Notes under the pieces: model-generated | The model's input: only the letters and a program-made list of their open reading frames with translations | What the model was told of the DNA's origin: nothing | The model's database searches: none | Made by a program: the position numbers and the translations under genes | Shown here: positions 48,484-56,580 of the stretch, piece by piece | Numbering within the stretch: the stretch's first letter is position 1 | Layout of the letters: the number at the start of each line of letters is the position of its first letter | NCBI GenBank assembly: GCA_966211955.1 | Contig: CBIHOF010000001.1 | Coordinates: 186,001 to 250,000, forward strand | Source: Albitalea sp966211955 | GTDB taxonomy: Bacteria > Pseudomonadota > Gammaproteobacteria > Burkholderiales > Burkholderiaceae_C | Length of the DNA: 64,000 nucleotides | Direction: 5' to 3'

Positions 48484-49155
48484 ATGAAGAAACTGAACAA
48501 GGTGGCGTCGCTCTTCGCATCCGCCACGCTCGCCGCTTCGGCATCGGGCGTGTTCGCTCAATCGCAGACGGTTGACAATTGGGTCAATGCCAATGGCATT
48601 CCCTGGAAGAACGGCACCAACGAGCTTTGCTGGCGTGATGCCAACTGGACGCCCGCCACGGCTCACCCCGATTGCGACGGCGCCATCAAGCCCGAACCGA
48701 AGGCTCCGCCGCCCCCGCCGCCGGCTGCTCCTCCGCCCCCGCCCCCGGTTGCTCCCCCGCCGCCCCCGCCCGCCCCGGCCGTCGTGGCCCCGGTGAGCGA
48801 GAAGGTGACCTTCGCTGCTGACGCGTTCTTCGACTTCAACAAGGACACGCTCAAGCCCGAGGGCAAGGCCAAGCTGGACGACCTCGTCAGCAAGATGGGT
48901 GGCATCAACCTCGAAGTCATCATCGCGGTCGGCCACACCGACTCCGTCGGTGGCGATGCCTACAACCAGAAGCTGTCGGTCAAGCGCGCCGATGCCGTCA
49001 AGAACTACCTGACGAGCAAGGGTGTCGAGAAGAACCGCGTCTACACCGAAGGCAAGGGCGAGAAGCAGCCCGTCGCCGACAACAAGACCGCCGAAGGCCG
49101 CGCGAAGAACCGTCGCGTGGAAATCGAAGTGGTCGGTACGCGCAACAAGCAGTAA
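48484..49155 (+). CDS. ompA: OmpA-family outer membrane protein
   Basis: 223 residues. Signal peptide ending near GVFAQS, a short Trp/Cys region, a poly-Pro linker with three runs of six prolines (about residues 78-103), and a C-terminal OmpA peptidoglycan-binding domain (FFDFNKDTLKPEG ... VGHTDSVG ... NQKLSVKRADAV). It lacks an obvious beta-barrel, so it is more a periplasmic/outer-membrane anchor than a porin. GAGAGGAGA ribosome-binding site before ATG 48484. Divergent from gyrA. Confidence 0.92.
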   Translation: MKKLNKVASLFASATLAASASGVFAQSQTVDNWVNANGIPWKNGTNELCWRDANWTPATAHPDCDGAIKPEPKAPPPPPPAAPPPPPPVAPPPPPPAPAVVAPVSEKVTFAADAFFDFNKDTLKPEGKAKLDDLVSKMGGINLEVIIAVGHTDSVGGDAYNQKLSVKRADAVKNYLTSKGVEKNRVYTEGKGEKQPVADNKTAEGRAKNRRVEIEVVGTRNKQ

Positions 49156-49175
49156 TCCGGTTTCCCGGAACCCTC

Positions 49176-49204
49176 AAAACCCCGCTTCGGCGGGGTTTTG
49201 TTTT
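49176..49204 (+). terminator. Rho-independent terminator after ompA
   Basis: AAAACCCCGC (49176-49185) pairs with GCGGGGTTTT (49190-49199) around a TTCG tetraloop, followed by GTTTT. It is located 21 bp after the stop. Confidence 0.94.
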
Positions 49205-49254
49205 ATGGGCAGGCGAAGGGATATGGATGCAGGACCATTGGTTAACATCGAGGA

Positions 49255-49962
49255 ATGACAACCCTCAATGCCGACCCGTCCGAGCTCGCGAAATTCGGCG
49301 AATTGGCCCACCGTTGGTGGGATACCGAGAGCGAGTTCCGGCCGCTGCACCAGATCAATCCGCTTCGACTGGATTGGATCGATCGGCAGGCGCGTCTGGC
49401 GGGCAAGCGGGTGGTGGACATTGGCTGCGGTGGCGGCATCCTGAGCGATTCGATGGCTCGCCGTGGCGCCAATGTGCTGGGCATCGACCTCGCCACCAAG
49501 GCACTCAAGGTCGCACAACTGCACGCACTGGAAGCGCAGACGCCCAATGTCGAGTACCGCGAGGTGGCGGCCGAGGCGCTGGCGGCTGAATCGCCTGCGG
49601 GCTTCGATGTGGTCACCTGCATGGAGATGCTTGAGCACGTCCCTGAGCCATCCTCCGTCGTGCAGGCCTGTGCCGCTCTGGTGAAGCCCGGCGGCTGGGT
49701 CTTCTTCTCCACCATCAACCGCAACGCGAAGGCCTTCCTCTTCGCGATCGTCGGCGCCGAGCACGTGCTCAAGATGCTGCCCAAGGGCACGCATGAATAC
49801 GCGCGCTTCATCCGGCAAAGCCAGCTCGCGCAGTGGTGCCGTGATGCCGGCCTGCAGCTGCAGGCCACGCGCGGGATGGAATACAACCCGCTCTCGCAAC
49901 GCTACTGGCTGTCGGGCGACACCAGCGTCAACTACCTCTTCGCCTGCCGCAAGAGCGCATGA
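49255..49962 (+). CDS. ubiG: Ubiquinone biosynthesis O-methyltransferase
   Basis: 235 residues. SAM motif I VVDIGCGGGILSDSMA near 51-66, and the UbiG-specific HRWWDTESEFRPLHQINPLR near 16-35. It performs both O-methylations in ubiquinone synthesis. Its TGA overlaps the gph start region (ATGATGG), so the two are coupled. Confidence 0.97.
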   Translation: MTTLNADPSELAKFGELAHRWWDTESEFRPLHQINPLRLDWIDRQARLAGKRVVDIGCGGGILSDSMARRGANVLGIDLATKALKVAQLHALEAQTPNVEYREVAAEALAAESPAGFDVVTCMEMLEHVPEPSSVVQACAALVKPGGWVFFSTINRNAKAFLFAIVGAEHVLKMLPKGTHEYARFIRQSQLAQWCRDAGLQLQATRGMEYNPLSQRYWLSGDTSVNYLFACRKSA

Positions 49963-50627
49963 TGGCCCACCGTTTCGACGCGGTGCTCTTCGACCTCGAC
50001 GGCACGCTCATCGACAGCGCGCCTGACCTCGCTGGCGCGGCCAATGAGCTGCGCGAGGCGCACGGTCTGCCGGCGCTTCCCTACGAGTGCTTCCGCCCGA
50101 TGGTGGGCTCGGGCGCCCGCGGCATGATCGGCGTGGCCTTCGACATCGGCCCGCAGCACGAATCCTTCCTCGGGCTGCGCGACGATTTCCTGCGCCGCTA
50201 CGAACTGCGCATGACGCAGCAGACGCGCATCTTCGACGCGGTGCTGCCGGTGCTCGAAGCACTGGAGCGCCGCTGCACCAAGTGGGGCATCGTGACCAAC
50301 AAGGCCACGCGCTTCACCGACCCGCTGGTGCGCTCGCTCGGGCTGCATCTGCGAGCGGCCACGGTGATCGCCGGTGACACGACGCCGCACTCCAAGCCGC
50401 ATCCCGCGCCCCTGCTCGAGGCGGCCCGCCGCGTCGGCCTGACGCCGTCGCAATGCATCTACGTGGGTGACGACGTGCGCGACGTCCAGGCCGGCCATGC
50501 GGCCGGCATGGCCACCGCTGTCGCCGGCTGGGGCTACCTCGGCGCGGGCGAGCCCATCGAGGCCTGGGGTGCGGAATACATCGCACGCAAACCCGCCGAT
50601 CTCTTGAACCTTCTCGGCTTGGCCTAA
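49959..50627 (+). CDS. gph: Phosphoglycolate phosphatase
   Basis: 222 residues. HAD motif I FDLDGTLIDSAPD at 10-22, motif II/III residues in VTNKATRF and the VGDDVRDVQAGHAAGM motif IV. It removes 2-phosphoglycolate formed in DNA repair or photorespiration-like reactions. ATG 49959 gives MMAHRFDAV; ATG 49962 is the alternative. It is coupled to ubiG, and the ssrA promoter lies in its 3' end. Confidence 0.93.
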   Translation: MMAHRFDAVLFDLDGTLIDSAPDLAGAANELREAHGLPALPYECFRPMVGSGARGMIGVAFDIGPQHESFLGLRDDFLRRYELRMTQQTRIFDAVLPVLEALERRCTKWGIVTNKATRFTDPLVRSLGLHLRAATVIAGDTTPHSKPHPAPLLEAARRVGLTPSQCIYVGDDVRDVQAGHAAGMATAVAGWGYLGAGEPIEAWGAEYIARKPADLLNLLGLA

Positions 50628-50630
50628 ACT
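50604..50630 (+). promoter_or_regulatory. Candidate ssrA promoter
   Basis: TTGAAC (50604-50609) and TAAACT (50625-50630) with a 15-bp spacer, just before the tmRNA 5' end at 50642. The spacer is shorter than ideal. It overlaps the last codons and stop of gph. Confidence 0.5.
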
Positions 50631-50641
50631 AAGAGATTCCT

Positions 50642-51012
50642 GGGGCCGACTTGGCTTCGACGTGGGTGCGGAGTTGGAACAGGGCATGCCGAGGGCCAGT
50701 CACCTCGTAAATCCATCTGGATCAAAGTAACTGCGAACGACTCTTCGTACGCCCTCGCCGCTTAAAACCGGTGAGCTTCGCAACGGTTGGCCGATGGGCC
50801 GGGTCTGAGGGGCAACCCAAGGACTGCGAAGTCATACACATTGGCTCGCTCTGAGTTGGGTTACTCAGCACAGGGCTAAATCTAGTGACTCGGGGTGAAC
50901 GCAGCGTGCTCCTGCGCGGCGGCCACCCTTAAAACCAAATCAGAGAGCTACGCATGTAGATCTGCCCGATGATGGCTTGCGGACGGGGGTTCGATTCCCC
51001 CCGGCTCCACCA
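50642..51012 (+). ncRNA. ssrA: tmRNA (one-piece)
   Basis: 371 nt. GGGGCCG at the 5' end pairs with CGGCTCC before the 3' ACCA, making the alanyl acceptor stem; the 3' part has GGTTCGATTCC (T-arm). The tag frame runs 50733-50765 (GCG start, TAA stop) and encodes ANDSSYALAA, ending in the LAA degron recognised by ClpXP. It rescues stalled ribosomes. The 3' end is a common integration site for mobile DNA. Confidence 0.96.
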
Positions 51013-51035
51013 AGACACAGTACTGATAGTTCCAG

Positions 51036-51085
51036 GAAAGACCGGCGCCCCTAGAGAAATCAACTCTCTAGGGGCGTCTTTCTTC
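51036..51085 (+). terminator. Rho-independent terminator of ssrA
   Basis: A 12-bp perfect stem (51046-51057 with 51065-51076) with AATCAAC loop, extended by GAAAGAC/GTCTTTC outside and followed by a T-rich stretch (TCTTTCTT). Confidence 0.9.
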
Positions 51086-51485
51086 GAGGTGCATACGGCG
51101 CCTCCCTTCGAGTCTGGGAGCATGGCGGTAGGTTTCAGGGGTCAGTCGCGAAGACGCCAACCGGTGCGCTCCTTCCGCTTGATGCTTGGTCCAGTCTTGA
51201 TCCAGTTGCTGCAGCGCCTGCTGCCACTCCGGCGGATCGACGCGGATGAAATGGTTCTTCTCGCGCTTCTCGAGGAAGGTCGAACCCCTGTTCGAGGAAC
51301 GCATTCTTCCGCTCGCGAGCCCCGCATTCATCCAGGAACATCGACTGAAGCATCCCGAGCATCTGCTTGGCGTCAAGCTCATCCAGAGCAACGTCAGCGT
51401 CGTTCAATGGTCGGATTGGTTCGCAGCCTTCACCGACAAGCGTGCACCAGAGCGCTTCGCTGTTCGCTTTGATCGCGCGCAGATG
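51083..51485. other. Degraded stretch between ssrA and phaC
   Basis: About 400 bp with no intact gene. The plus strand from 51279 carries a broken LysR fragment (separate entry). From about 51083 to 51275 the minus strand reads a protein-like segment (EKREKNHFIRVDPPEWQQ ... TPETYRHAPRLEG) that I cannot assign and that has no plausible start of its own. It is probably the leftover of another insertion. No attachment-site duplicate of the ssrA 3' end was found in the window. Confidence 0.55.
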
Positions 51486-51521
51486 TCACTGGACGCCGCG
51501 GTGCAGGGGCTTGGCGTCCAG
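51279..51521 (+). pseudogene. Truncated LysR-type regulator (substrate-binding domain remnant)
   Basis: Reads VEPLFEERILPLASPAFI ... VQWSDWFAAF ... RFDRAQMSLDAAVQGLGV, which is the C-terminal half of a GcvA-like LysR regulator (effector domain). The N-terminal HTH is missing on the left and the usual ending after GLGVALES is lost on the right, where the frame runs into phaC sequence. It has no stop of its own there. A scar of recombination is the simplest explanation. Confidence 0.8.
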
Positions 51522-53282
51522 CACATACTCCCCGGGTGCCGGAACGATCGGGGCATAGGCCGCGCTGCCCAGCGAGCGTCGCGCCTTCACCCGCGGCCCG
51601 CTGTGCTGCGCGAGCCAGCCGGCCCAGTGCGGCCACCAGGAGCCCTCGCGCCGTTCGGCGCCCGCCAACCAGTCCTGCGGGTCGGGCGGCAGGTCGCCGC
51701 GCGTGAAATGCTCGGTGCGGCCCAGCCGCGGCGGACGCACGATGCTTTGCACGTGGCCGCTGGTGCTCAGCACGAAAGTCCGGCGCTGGCCGAAATGGCG
51801 GGCGGCGCGGTAGACGCCGTGCCAGGGCATGAGGTAGTCCTCACGCCCGCCGACGTAGTAGCCGTCCACGCGCATCTTGCGGAAGTCGATGGGCGTGCCT
51901 GCGAGCGTCAATGCGCCCGGCCTCTCGAACACGCGGCGGTCGATCATGTCGACGAAATCGCGCTGCAGCGCCGCCGGCAGGCGGGTGGAATCGTTGTCCC
52001 AGAACAGTACGTCCAGCGAGGGCGGCTGGCGGCCCATCAGGTAGTTGTTGACCCAGTAGTTCCACACCAGGTCGTTGGGCCGCAGCCAGGCAAAGAGGCG
52101 CGCGAGGTCGGCGCCTTCCATCACGCCGCGCTGTTGTGACCACTCCACCGCAGCCAGCATCGTCTCGCGCGAGGCGAAGCGTTCGAGCACCGAGCCGTTG
52201 TCGGCCAGCGGCGCGGTCACCAGCAGGCTGTGATGCGAGACGGCGCGCTCCCGGCGCGTCGCCAGCAGCCCCATGGCCGCAATGGCGGTGAGCCCGCCGG
52301 CACAGGCGCTGACCAGGCCGATCGACGCCGCGCGCGTGATCGAGCGCACCACCTCGATGCCTTGCAGCGTGGCCTGCACATACTGCTCCAGCCCGGCATC
52401 GCGCATCGACGCATCGGGGTTGCGCCAGCTCAGGCAGAACAGCTGGAAGCCTTGCTCGACGAGATAGCGGAACAGGCTGTTCTCCGGCCGCAGGTCGAAG
52501 ATGTAGAACTTGTTGATCTGCGGCGGCACCATCAAGAGCGGCTTTCGGTGCACGGTCGGCGTGCTGCTGGCGTACTGGATCAGCTCGAACAGCGGATGCC
52601 GGTAGATGACCGCCCCCGGCGTGGTGGCCAGGTCCACGCCGACCTGGAATGCATCGGGCCGGATCTGCTGCGGCATGGCGCGGCGGTGCAGCACGTCGTC
52701 GGCCCATTGCTTGAGCCCGTTGACGGCGCTCGCGCCTTCGGTGGTCTCCGCCCGCTTCAGTGCGGCAGGGTTGAGCGGGAGATTCGAAGGGGCGAGCGCC
52801 GCGATCAGTTGATCGAGCACGAACTGCACGCGCTGTTCATCGTCGGGTGTGAAGCGCTGGGCCTTCGCCCACTCGCCCAGCGTGCGTTGCCAGCCGAGGT
52901 AGACCTGCAGCAGCATTCGGTGCAGCGGGCTGGTGCGCCACAGCGGGTCCTTGAAGCGCCGATCGCCAGCGTCGGGTTCGAGGTCGAGCTTCTGCTGGGC
53001 TGCGTCGAGCACGAGGCCCGCGAACTTCGCGTAGTGCGTGGCGAGCGATGAAGGGTCGTCGAGCACGCGGGCGAGCATCAGCTTCAGCGTGTGCAGCAGG
53101 CCCTTGCCGGTGAGGCCGGAAGCGTGCGCCTTGCCGGTGATGCCGGAGTCCTTTGCCTCGTCAAAGGCGGGCGGCGTGCCGGCCACGCGATCGTGCAGCC
53201 AGTCCACGAAGCTCCTGGCTTCGTCGAGCAGGGAGTTCAGCCGCTCGACACCTGCGGCATCGTGCGGTGCGGCAACGTCCAT
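51486..53282 (-). CDS. phaC: PHA synthase-like protein (PhaC, class I type) with atypical nucleophile box
   Basis: 598 residues. PhaC_N helical domain, then an alpha/beta hydrolase. Catalytic Cys327 lies in SACAG (325-329), where the usual lipase-like box is GxCxG, so the first Gly is Ser. Asp482 (GREDYLMPW) and His510 (STSGHVQS) complete the triad, and the spacing matches the C. necator enzyme (319/480/508). It would polymerise hydroxyacyl-CoA. The last few codons run into the LysR remnant. Last gene of a five-gene operon; 6 bp after its neighbour. Confidence 0.88.
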   Translation of the reverse strand: MDVAAPHDAAGVERLNSLLDEARSFVDWLHDRVAGTPPAFDEAKDSGITGKAHASGLTGKGLLHTLKLMLARVLDDPSSLATHYAKFAGLVLDAAQQKLDLEPDAGDRRFKDPLWRTSPLHRMLLQVYLGWQRTLGEWAKAQRFTPDDEQRVQFVLDQLIAALAPSNLPLNPAALKRAETTEGASAVNGLKQWADDVLHRRAMPQQIRPDAFQVGVDLATTPGAVIYRHPLFELIQYASSTPTVHRKPLLMVPPQINKFYIFDLRPENSLFRYLVEQGFQLFCLSWRNPDASMRDAGLEQYVQATLQGIEVVRSITRAASIGLVSACAGGLTAIAAMGLLATRRERAVSHHSLLVTAPLADNGSVLERFASRETMLAAVEWSQQRGVMEGADLARLFAWLRPNDLVWNYWVNNYLMGRQPPSLDVLFWDNDSTRLPAALQRDFVDMIDRRVFERPGALTLAGTPIDFRKMRVDGYYVGGREDYLMPWHGVYRAARHFGQRRTFVLSTSGHVQSIVRPPRLGRTEHFTRGDLPPDPQDWLAGAERREGSWWPHWAGWLAQHSGPRVKARRSLGSAAYAPIVPAPGEYVLDAKPLHRGVQ

Positions 53283-53288
53283 GGGCGC

Positions 53289-53822
53289 TCAGGTCTTGCC
53301 GCGGCGACTGCGTGCCTTGGGTGCGGCCGGGGTGGCCGTGTCGCCGCCGCCGTTCGCGTCGGGCAGCCGGCGGACGATGAAGGGCACGCCCTGGTTCGTC
53401 AGGCCCGGTGCGACGACCGAGCCGATGTGGTCATGATCCACCGGCAGCTTGTCGTCGATGTGCGCGAGGATCCGCACGATGGTGCTTTCGCCGGGCTTGA
53501 GCATCAGCCGCGCCGGATCGACGCTGACCGTGCGTTCGTCCAGTTCGCCTTGCACGACGAGGTGGACGTTCATCTCGCGGTCACTCGGGTTGTTGATGGC
53601 GAAGGCGCCATTGCCTGTTTCGCCGGCGCGGCCGACGATCAGCAAGGGCGGGCGAGACGTGGGGGCGGTGCCGCCATCGTCGGTCGAGGGGGCCGGTTCC
53701 GGGCCGCGCGTGAGCACGACGTTGGCATCCTTCAGATAGTCCTTGGACAAATGCAGCAGCGTCGAGGTGTAGCGCAGGTTCAGCTCGACCGCGCCTTTCA
53801 ACAACTCGGTCACTCGGCTCAT
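53289..53822 (-). CDS. Unassigned operon protein D: amphipathic helix plus beta-sandwich
   Basis: 177 residues. Residues 1 to about 35 (MSRVTELLKGAVELNLRYTS) are an amphipathic helix, then a Pro/Thr/Asp-rich linker, then a beta-rich stretch of the kind in CARDB/Ig-like domains (GAFAINNPSDREMNVHLVV ... LKPGESTIVRILAHID), and a basic Arg-rich end. No family is recognised. No signal peptide. ATG 53822 overlaps the upstream stop by 4 bases (ATGA). Together with phaC it may be a granule-associated protein; that is inference. Confidence 0.72.
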   Translation of the reverse strand: MSRVTELLKGAVELNLRYTSTLLHLSKDYLKDANVVLTRGPEPAPSTDDGGTAPTSRPPLLIVGRAGETGNGAFAINNPSDREMNVHLVVQGELDERTVSVDPARLMLKPGESTIVRILAHIDDKLPVDHDHIGSVVAPGLTNQGVPFIVRRLPDANGGGDTATPAAPKARSRRGKT

Positions 53823-54484
53823 GGGTTCGCTCCGATCACGGCGCCCGTCGTACCGGGTGTGGTCAAGGTGCCGAAGCATGGCCGCGGCATGTAGAAGTGG
53901 TCGTACCAATGCAGGACATAGTCGGGGTCGTCATTGACCGCCACCTCGTTGCAGCACGGCTTGGCGCAGGCGCTTTCGTCCACCGTCCAGCGCAGGTAGT
54001 GGTTGCGGCAGCCGCGCACCCAGACCAGCGCCTCGTGGTCGATGCAGCGGCAGTCTTCGACGCGGTTGGCGTCCTTGGGCACCGTGAAGGTGGCCGTGAC
54101 GGCGATCCGCTCCTTCGGGCCGAGCGTGACCGAGGTGGTGGAGAACGACACCGCCGAGGCGCTCTTGCCCGTGGCCGCGAACTGGTAGCTGTGCGGCCGG
54201 AAATCGCCGTTGGTGACGACGAGGCACACGGTGCCTGCGTCGCCCGGCCGCAGGCTGCACTTGATCTCGCCCAGCGACAGCGGCATCCAGCAGGGTTCCG
54301 GCACTTCGCAGCAGCTGTGGCCCTTGGGCATCTTGATGCCCTTGAGCGTATCGAGTACTCCGGTGGCGCCGCCTGCCAGCTTGATCAGCTCCTTGCCGAG
54401 CAGGAGCTGCGCATTCAGCAATGACTTGAGGCCGTTCTCGATGCCGTCGTAGCCGGTGTCGTCGCAAGGCTTGCAATCTTTCAT
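53819..54484 (-). CDS. Unassigned operon protein C: Cys-rich beta-sandwich
   Basis: 221 residues. Twelve or more cysteines, several in pairs (CKPCDD near the start, SCCEVPEPC, DCRCID, KPCCN). Residues ~14-45 form a Leu/Lys amphipathic helix, and the centre is an Ig-like strand pattern (TVCLVVTNGDF ... VTLGPKERIAVTATFTVP). There is no signal peptide, so the Cys pairs may bind metal rather than form disulfides. ATG 54484 (or GTG 54487) overlaps the upstream TGA. Function unknown. Confidence 0.72.
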   Translation of the reverse strand: MKDCKPCDDTGYDGIENGLKSLLNAQLLLGKELIKLAGGATGVLDTLKGIKMPKGHSCCEVPEPCWMPLSLGEIKCSLRPGDAGTVCLVVTNGDFRPHSYQFAATGKSASAVSFSTTSVTLGPKERIAVTATFTVPKDANRVEDCRCIDHEALVWVRGCRNHYLRWTVDESACAKPCCNEVAVNDDPDYVLHWYDHFYMPRPCFGTLTTPGTTGAVIGANP

Positions 54485-55215
54485 CACGCCGCTCCTTGTG
54501 TCTCGTTGGGGCTTGCCGGACCTTCGATCTGCAGGTGCACCGCAATGCCGTGCTCGCCGATCTCGAGCACACCGTGATAGCCGTGGCCGCGGCGCAGCTT
54601 GGAGCTGAGCGAGGTGTCAAGCACCAGCACGCGGCGCTCGCCCGGGGGTAGCTCGCCGGCGCCTTCGGCCACGCGCAGCCGCAGCAGGCCGCCGTGCGCT
54701 TCGCGCAGCCGCGCGAAGACGTTGCCCACGAGCTTGCTCAGGTCGTCGGTGTCCATGCGGTAGGTGCTGGCGAGCGCGGTCTCGATGCCGTCGTCGTCGA
54801 ACACACCGGTGACCAGCGCGTCGCCGATGGCGATGGGCACGTTGCCGCGGTTTTCCAGCAGCAGCCGCGCCGACACGGCGGCGCCGGGTGCTCCGTCGAA
54901 GCGCAGCTCGCTGGGTGAAACGCGCAGGCGCGGCCGAGGCTCCACCGACATCGTGATCTCGCGCTGGCCGCCGTCGGCCAACTCCAGCACCGCGGTGTAG
55001 TCGCCGGGCGGCGTCGACGGGTCCAGCCGCAGGCGGGTGTTGGCGGCATGGCGGCCACGCCTCAGCACGGGCGCGGCCATGGACTTCTGGGCGCGCTGCC
55101 CTTCGGGCCAATGCACGTCGCGCGCCGATGCGATGGCCTGCGCATCTGCCGCCGCAAGGCGAAGGCGCGAGGGCGGCCCCAGGAAATCGACCGAAGCCCG
55201 GCGCTTGTCAGCCAT
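54484..55215 (-). CDS. Unassigned operon protein B: two-domain beta-sandwich
   Basis: 243 residues. After a basic start it shows two stretches of alternating beta strands: DYTAVLELADGGQREITMSVEPRPRLRV, and ARLLLENRGNVPIAIG, as in proteins with Ig-like/CARDB folds (COG1470 type), and later GERRVLVLDTSLSSKLRRGH. No Cys, no signal peptide, no membrane segment. It overlaps the upstream gene by 8 bp and the downstream gene by 1 bp. No family recognised. Confidence 0.7.
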   Translation of the reverse strand: MADKRRASVDFLGPPSRLRLAAADAQAIASARDVHWPEGQRAQKSMAAPVLRRGRHAANTRLRLDPSTPPGDYTAVLELADGGQREITMSVEPRPRLRVSPSELRFDGAPGAAVSARLLLENRGNVPIAIGDALVTGVFDDDGIETALASTYRMDTDDLSKLVGNVFARLREAHGGLLRLRVAEGAGELPPGERRVLVLDTSLSSKLRRGHGYHGVLEIGEHGIAVHLQIEGPASPNETQGAA

Positions 55216-55600
55216 GGCTGGCCCCGTTGGACACGATGCGGTCCAGCGTGGCCAGGTCGGGCTGGCGTTGCAGGCTGCTGCGGGTCTCGCAGGGGTTGGC
55301 CACGTAGGGTTCGGTGATGACCTGGCCTTGCCCGCACAGGCGCACGCACAGGAGTTCGGAGCCCAGTACTGACAAGCCGACCCGGTAGTCGAGCGGCAGG
55401 TGGGCGCGGATGGAGGGAATCTCTTTGAGCCGCAGCGAGATGTCGACCGGCTTGAACTCCAGCGGCTTCACCTCGATGGGCCCGAGGTTCAGCGTGATCG
55501 GCGAGACGTTGGTGTTGACCGTGTAGTTGGTCGGTATGCCGCTGATGTCGACACCGAGATCGATGCCGAAATCAAAGCTGGAGGGGATCTTGACGCTCAT
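55208..55600 (-). CDS. Unassigned operon protein A (first gene)
   Basis: 130 residues. Hydrophobic, beta-rich N-terminal half (FGIDLGVDISGIPTNYTVN ... IEVKPLEFKPVDISLRL), a middle VLGSELLCVRLCGQGQ with two close Cys, then EPYVANPCETR. It has no signal peptide and no recognisable family. A GGAG ribosome-binding site lies 10 bases before the ATG at 55600. It heads a run A-B-C-D-phaC in which every junction overlaps or is within 6 bp, so all five proteins should be made together. Confidence 0.7.
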   Translation of the reverse strand: MSVKIPSSFDFGIDLGVDISGIPTNYTVNTNVSPITLNLGPIEVKPLEFKPVDISLRLKEIPSIRAHLPLDYRVGLSVLGSELLCVRLCGQGQVITEPYVANPCETRSSLQRQPDLATLDRIVSNGASHG

Positions 55601-55745
55601 GGGCTCATCACTCCTTCAAAGGAACGGCATGCGGGCAGAGCGGTGTGAGCGTAGTGATGAGTGGCTGGGGAGGCAGCCCCCTAGGTTTGAAGAAATGAAA
55701 CTTAATGTTTCACCTCCAAGCGCGTCGCGTCTCTCGGGGTGTCGG

Positions 55746-56324
55746 TCATTCGGCGTGGGGTCGTTGCTGCTCGCGTGCGGGGAACCAGTCGCCGTGCGCC
55801 TCCATGAACATCGAGACGCTGGCGTCCTGGACTTGCAGTCCGCTGCCGAAGTCGATCGGCAGCACGTCCGGGTGGCCGATGGCGGTCGTGGGGATTGCGC
55901 GTTGATTCAGCGCGACTTGCAGCGTCGCGCGCAGGTCATGCAGGCCGAGCGCAGTCCAGTCGGTGACGAGCGTGTGCAACTGCGCTTGCGCGGCACGCAG
56001 GACGCAAGGGGGCAAGTCTGCGAAGGCGCACGCGCCTGGAACGCGAAGCGCGTGTTCGACGGCCGCGAGATGACGAAAGATGGCGCGCGCCCGGGGATGC
56101 CTTCGCAGCAGCTGCGACAACTGCCCGCGCATGCGATGCCGGCGCTGCGGCGACATGGCGGCCAGGTGCTTTGCCACGGCCTGGTCGTGCGGGCTGGCGA
56201 CGGCCGGCGCCGGTTCGAGAACCACGTGCCATTGCCGGCCGACGTGGGTCACGCGCAGGCGTCGCATCAACAGGCTGCGAAGCGACCCGCCCAGCAGGCG
56301 TTGCCCGAAAGAAGCAAGACTCAT
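55746..56324 (-). CDS. Unassigned protein upstream of the phaC operon
   Basis: 192 residues from ATG 56324 (MSLASFGQRLLGGSLRS). Arg/His-rich and helical in the first two thirds (LSQLLRRHPRARAIFRHLAAVE), then LGLHDLRATLQVAL and a C-terminal FGSGLQVQDASVSMFMEAHGD. I do not recognise it. It is on the same strand as the phaC operon, ending 145 bp before the first gene, and could be a regulator or a sixth member; it is not coupled by overlap. Confidence 0.6.
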   Translation of the reverse strand: MSLASFGQRLLGGSLRSLLMRRLRVTHVGRQWHVVLEPAPAVASPHDQAVAKHLAAMSPQRRHRMRGQLSQLLRRHPRARAIFRHLAAVEHALRVPGACAFADLPPCVLRAAQAQLHTLVTDWTALGLHDLRATLQVALNQRAIPTTAIGHPDVLPIDFGSGLQVQDASVSMFMEAHGDWFPAREQQRPHAE

Positions 56325-56580
56325 GGAGACCCCATCGACTGCGTTATGGTCGGGCCGCGCGCAGCATGGCCTCCATGGCGGACCCGCCAGGCTGTCAGAC
56401 CCCGGTGAACCGAGAATAGGGGGGTGCATCGCAGAAGACATGATGGTGCGATGACCGACTTCTGACGGGGCGGCTGTTCGGCCGGCACCCGTGCATTCTG
56501 TTGCGCCGTGGACGCCATTTGGCTGCGGCGCTGCGCAACGGCATGCTTCGTGCTGCAAGGGCGCCGGGCCAGCAGGCAGG

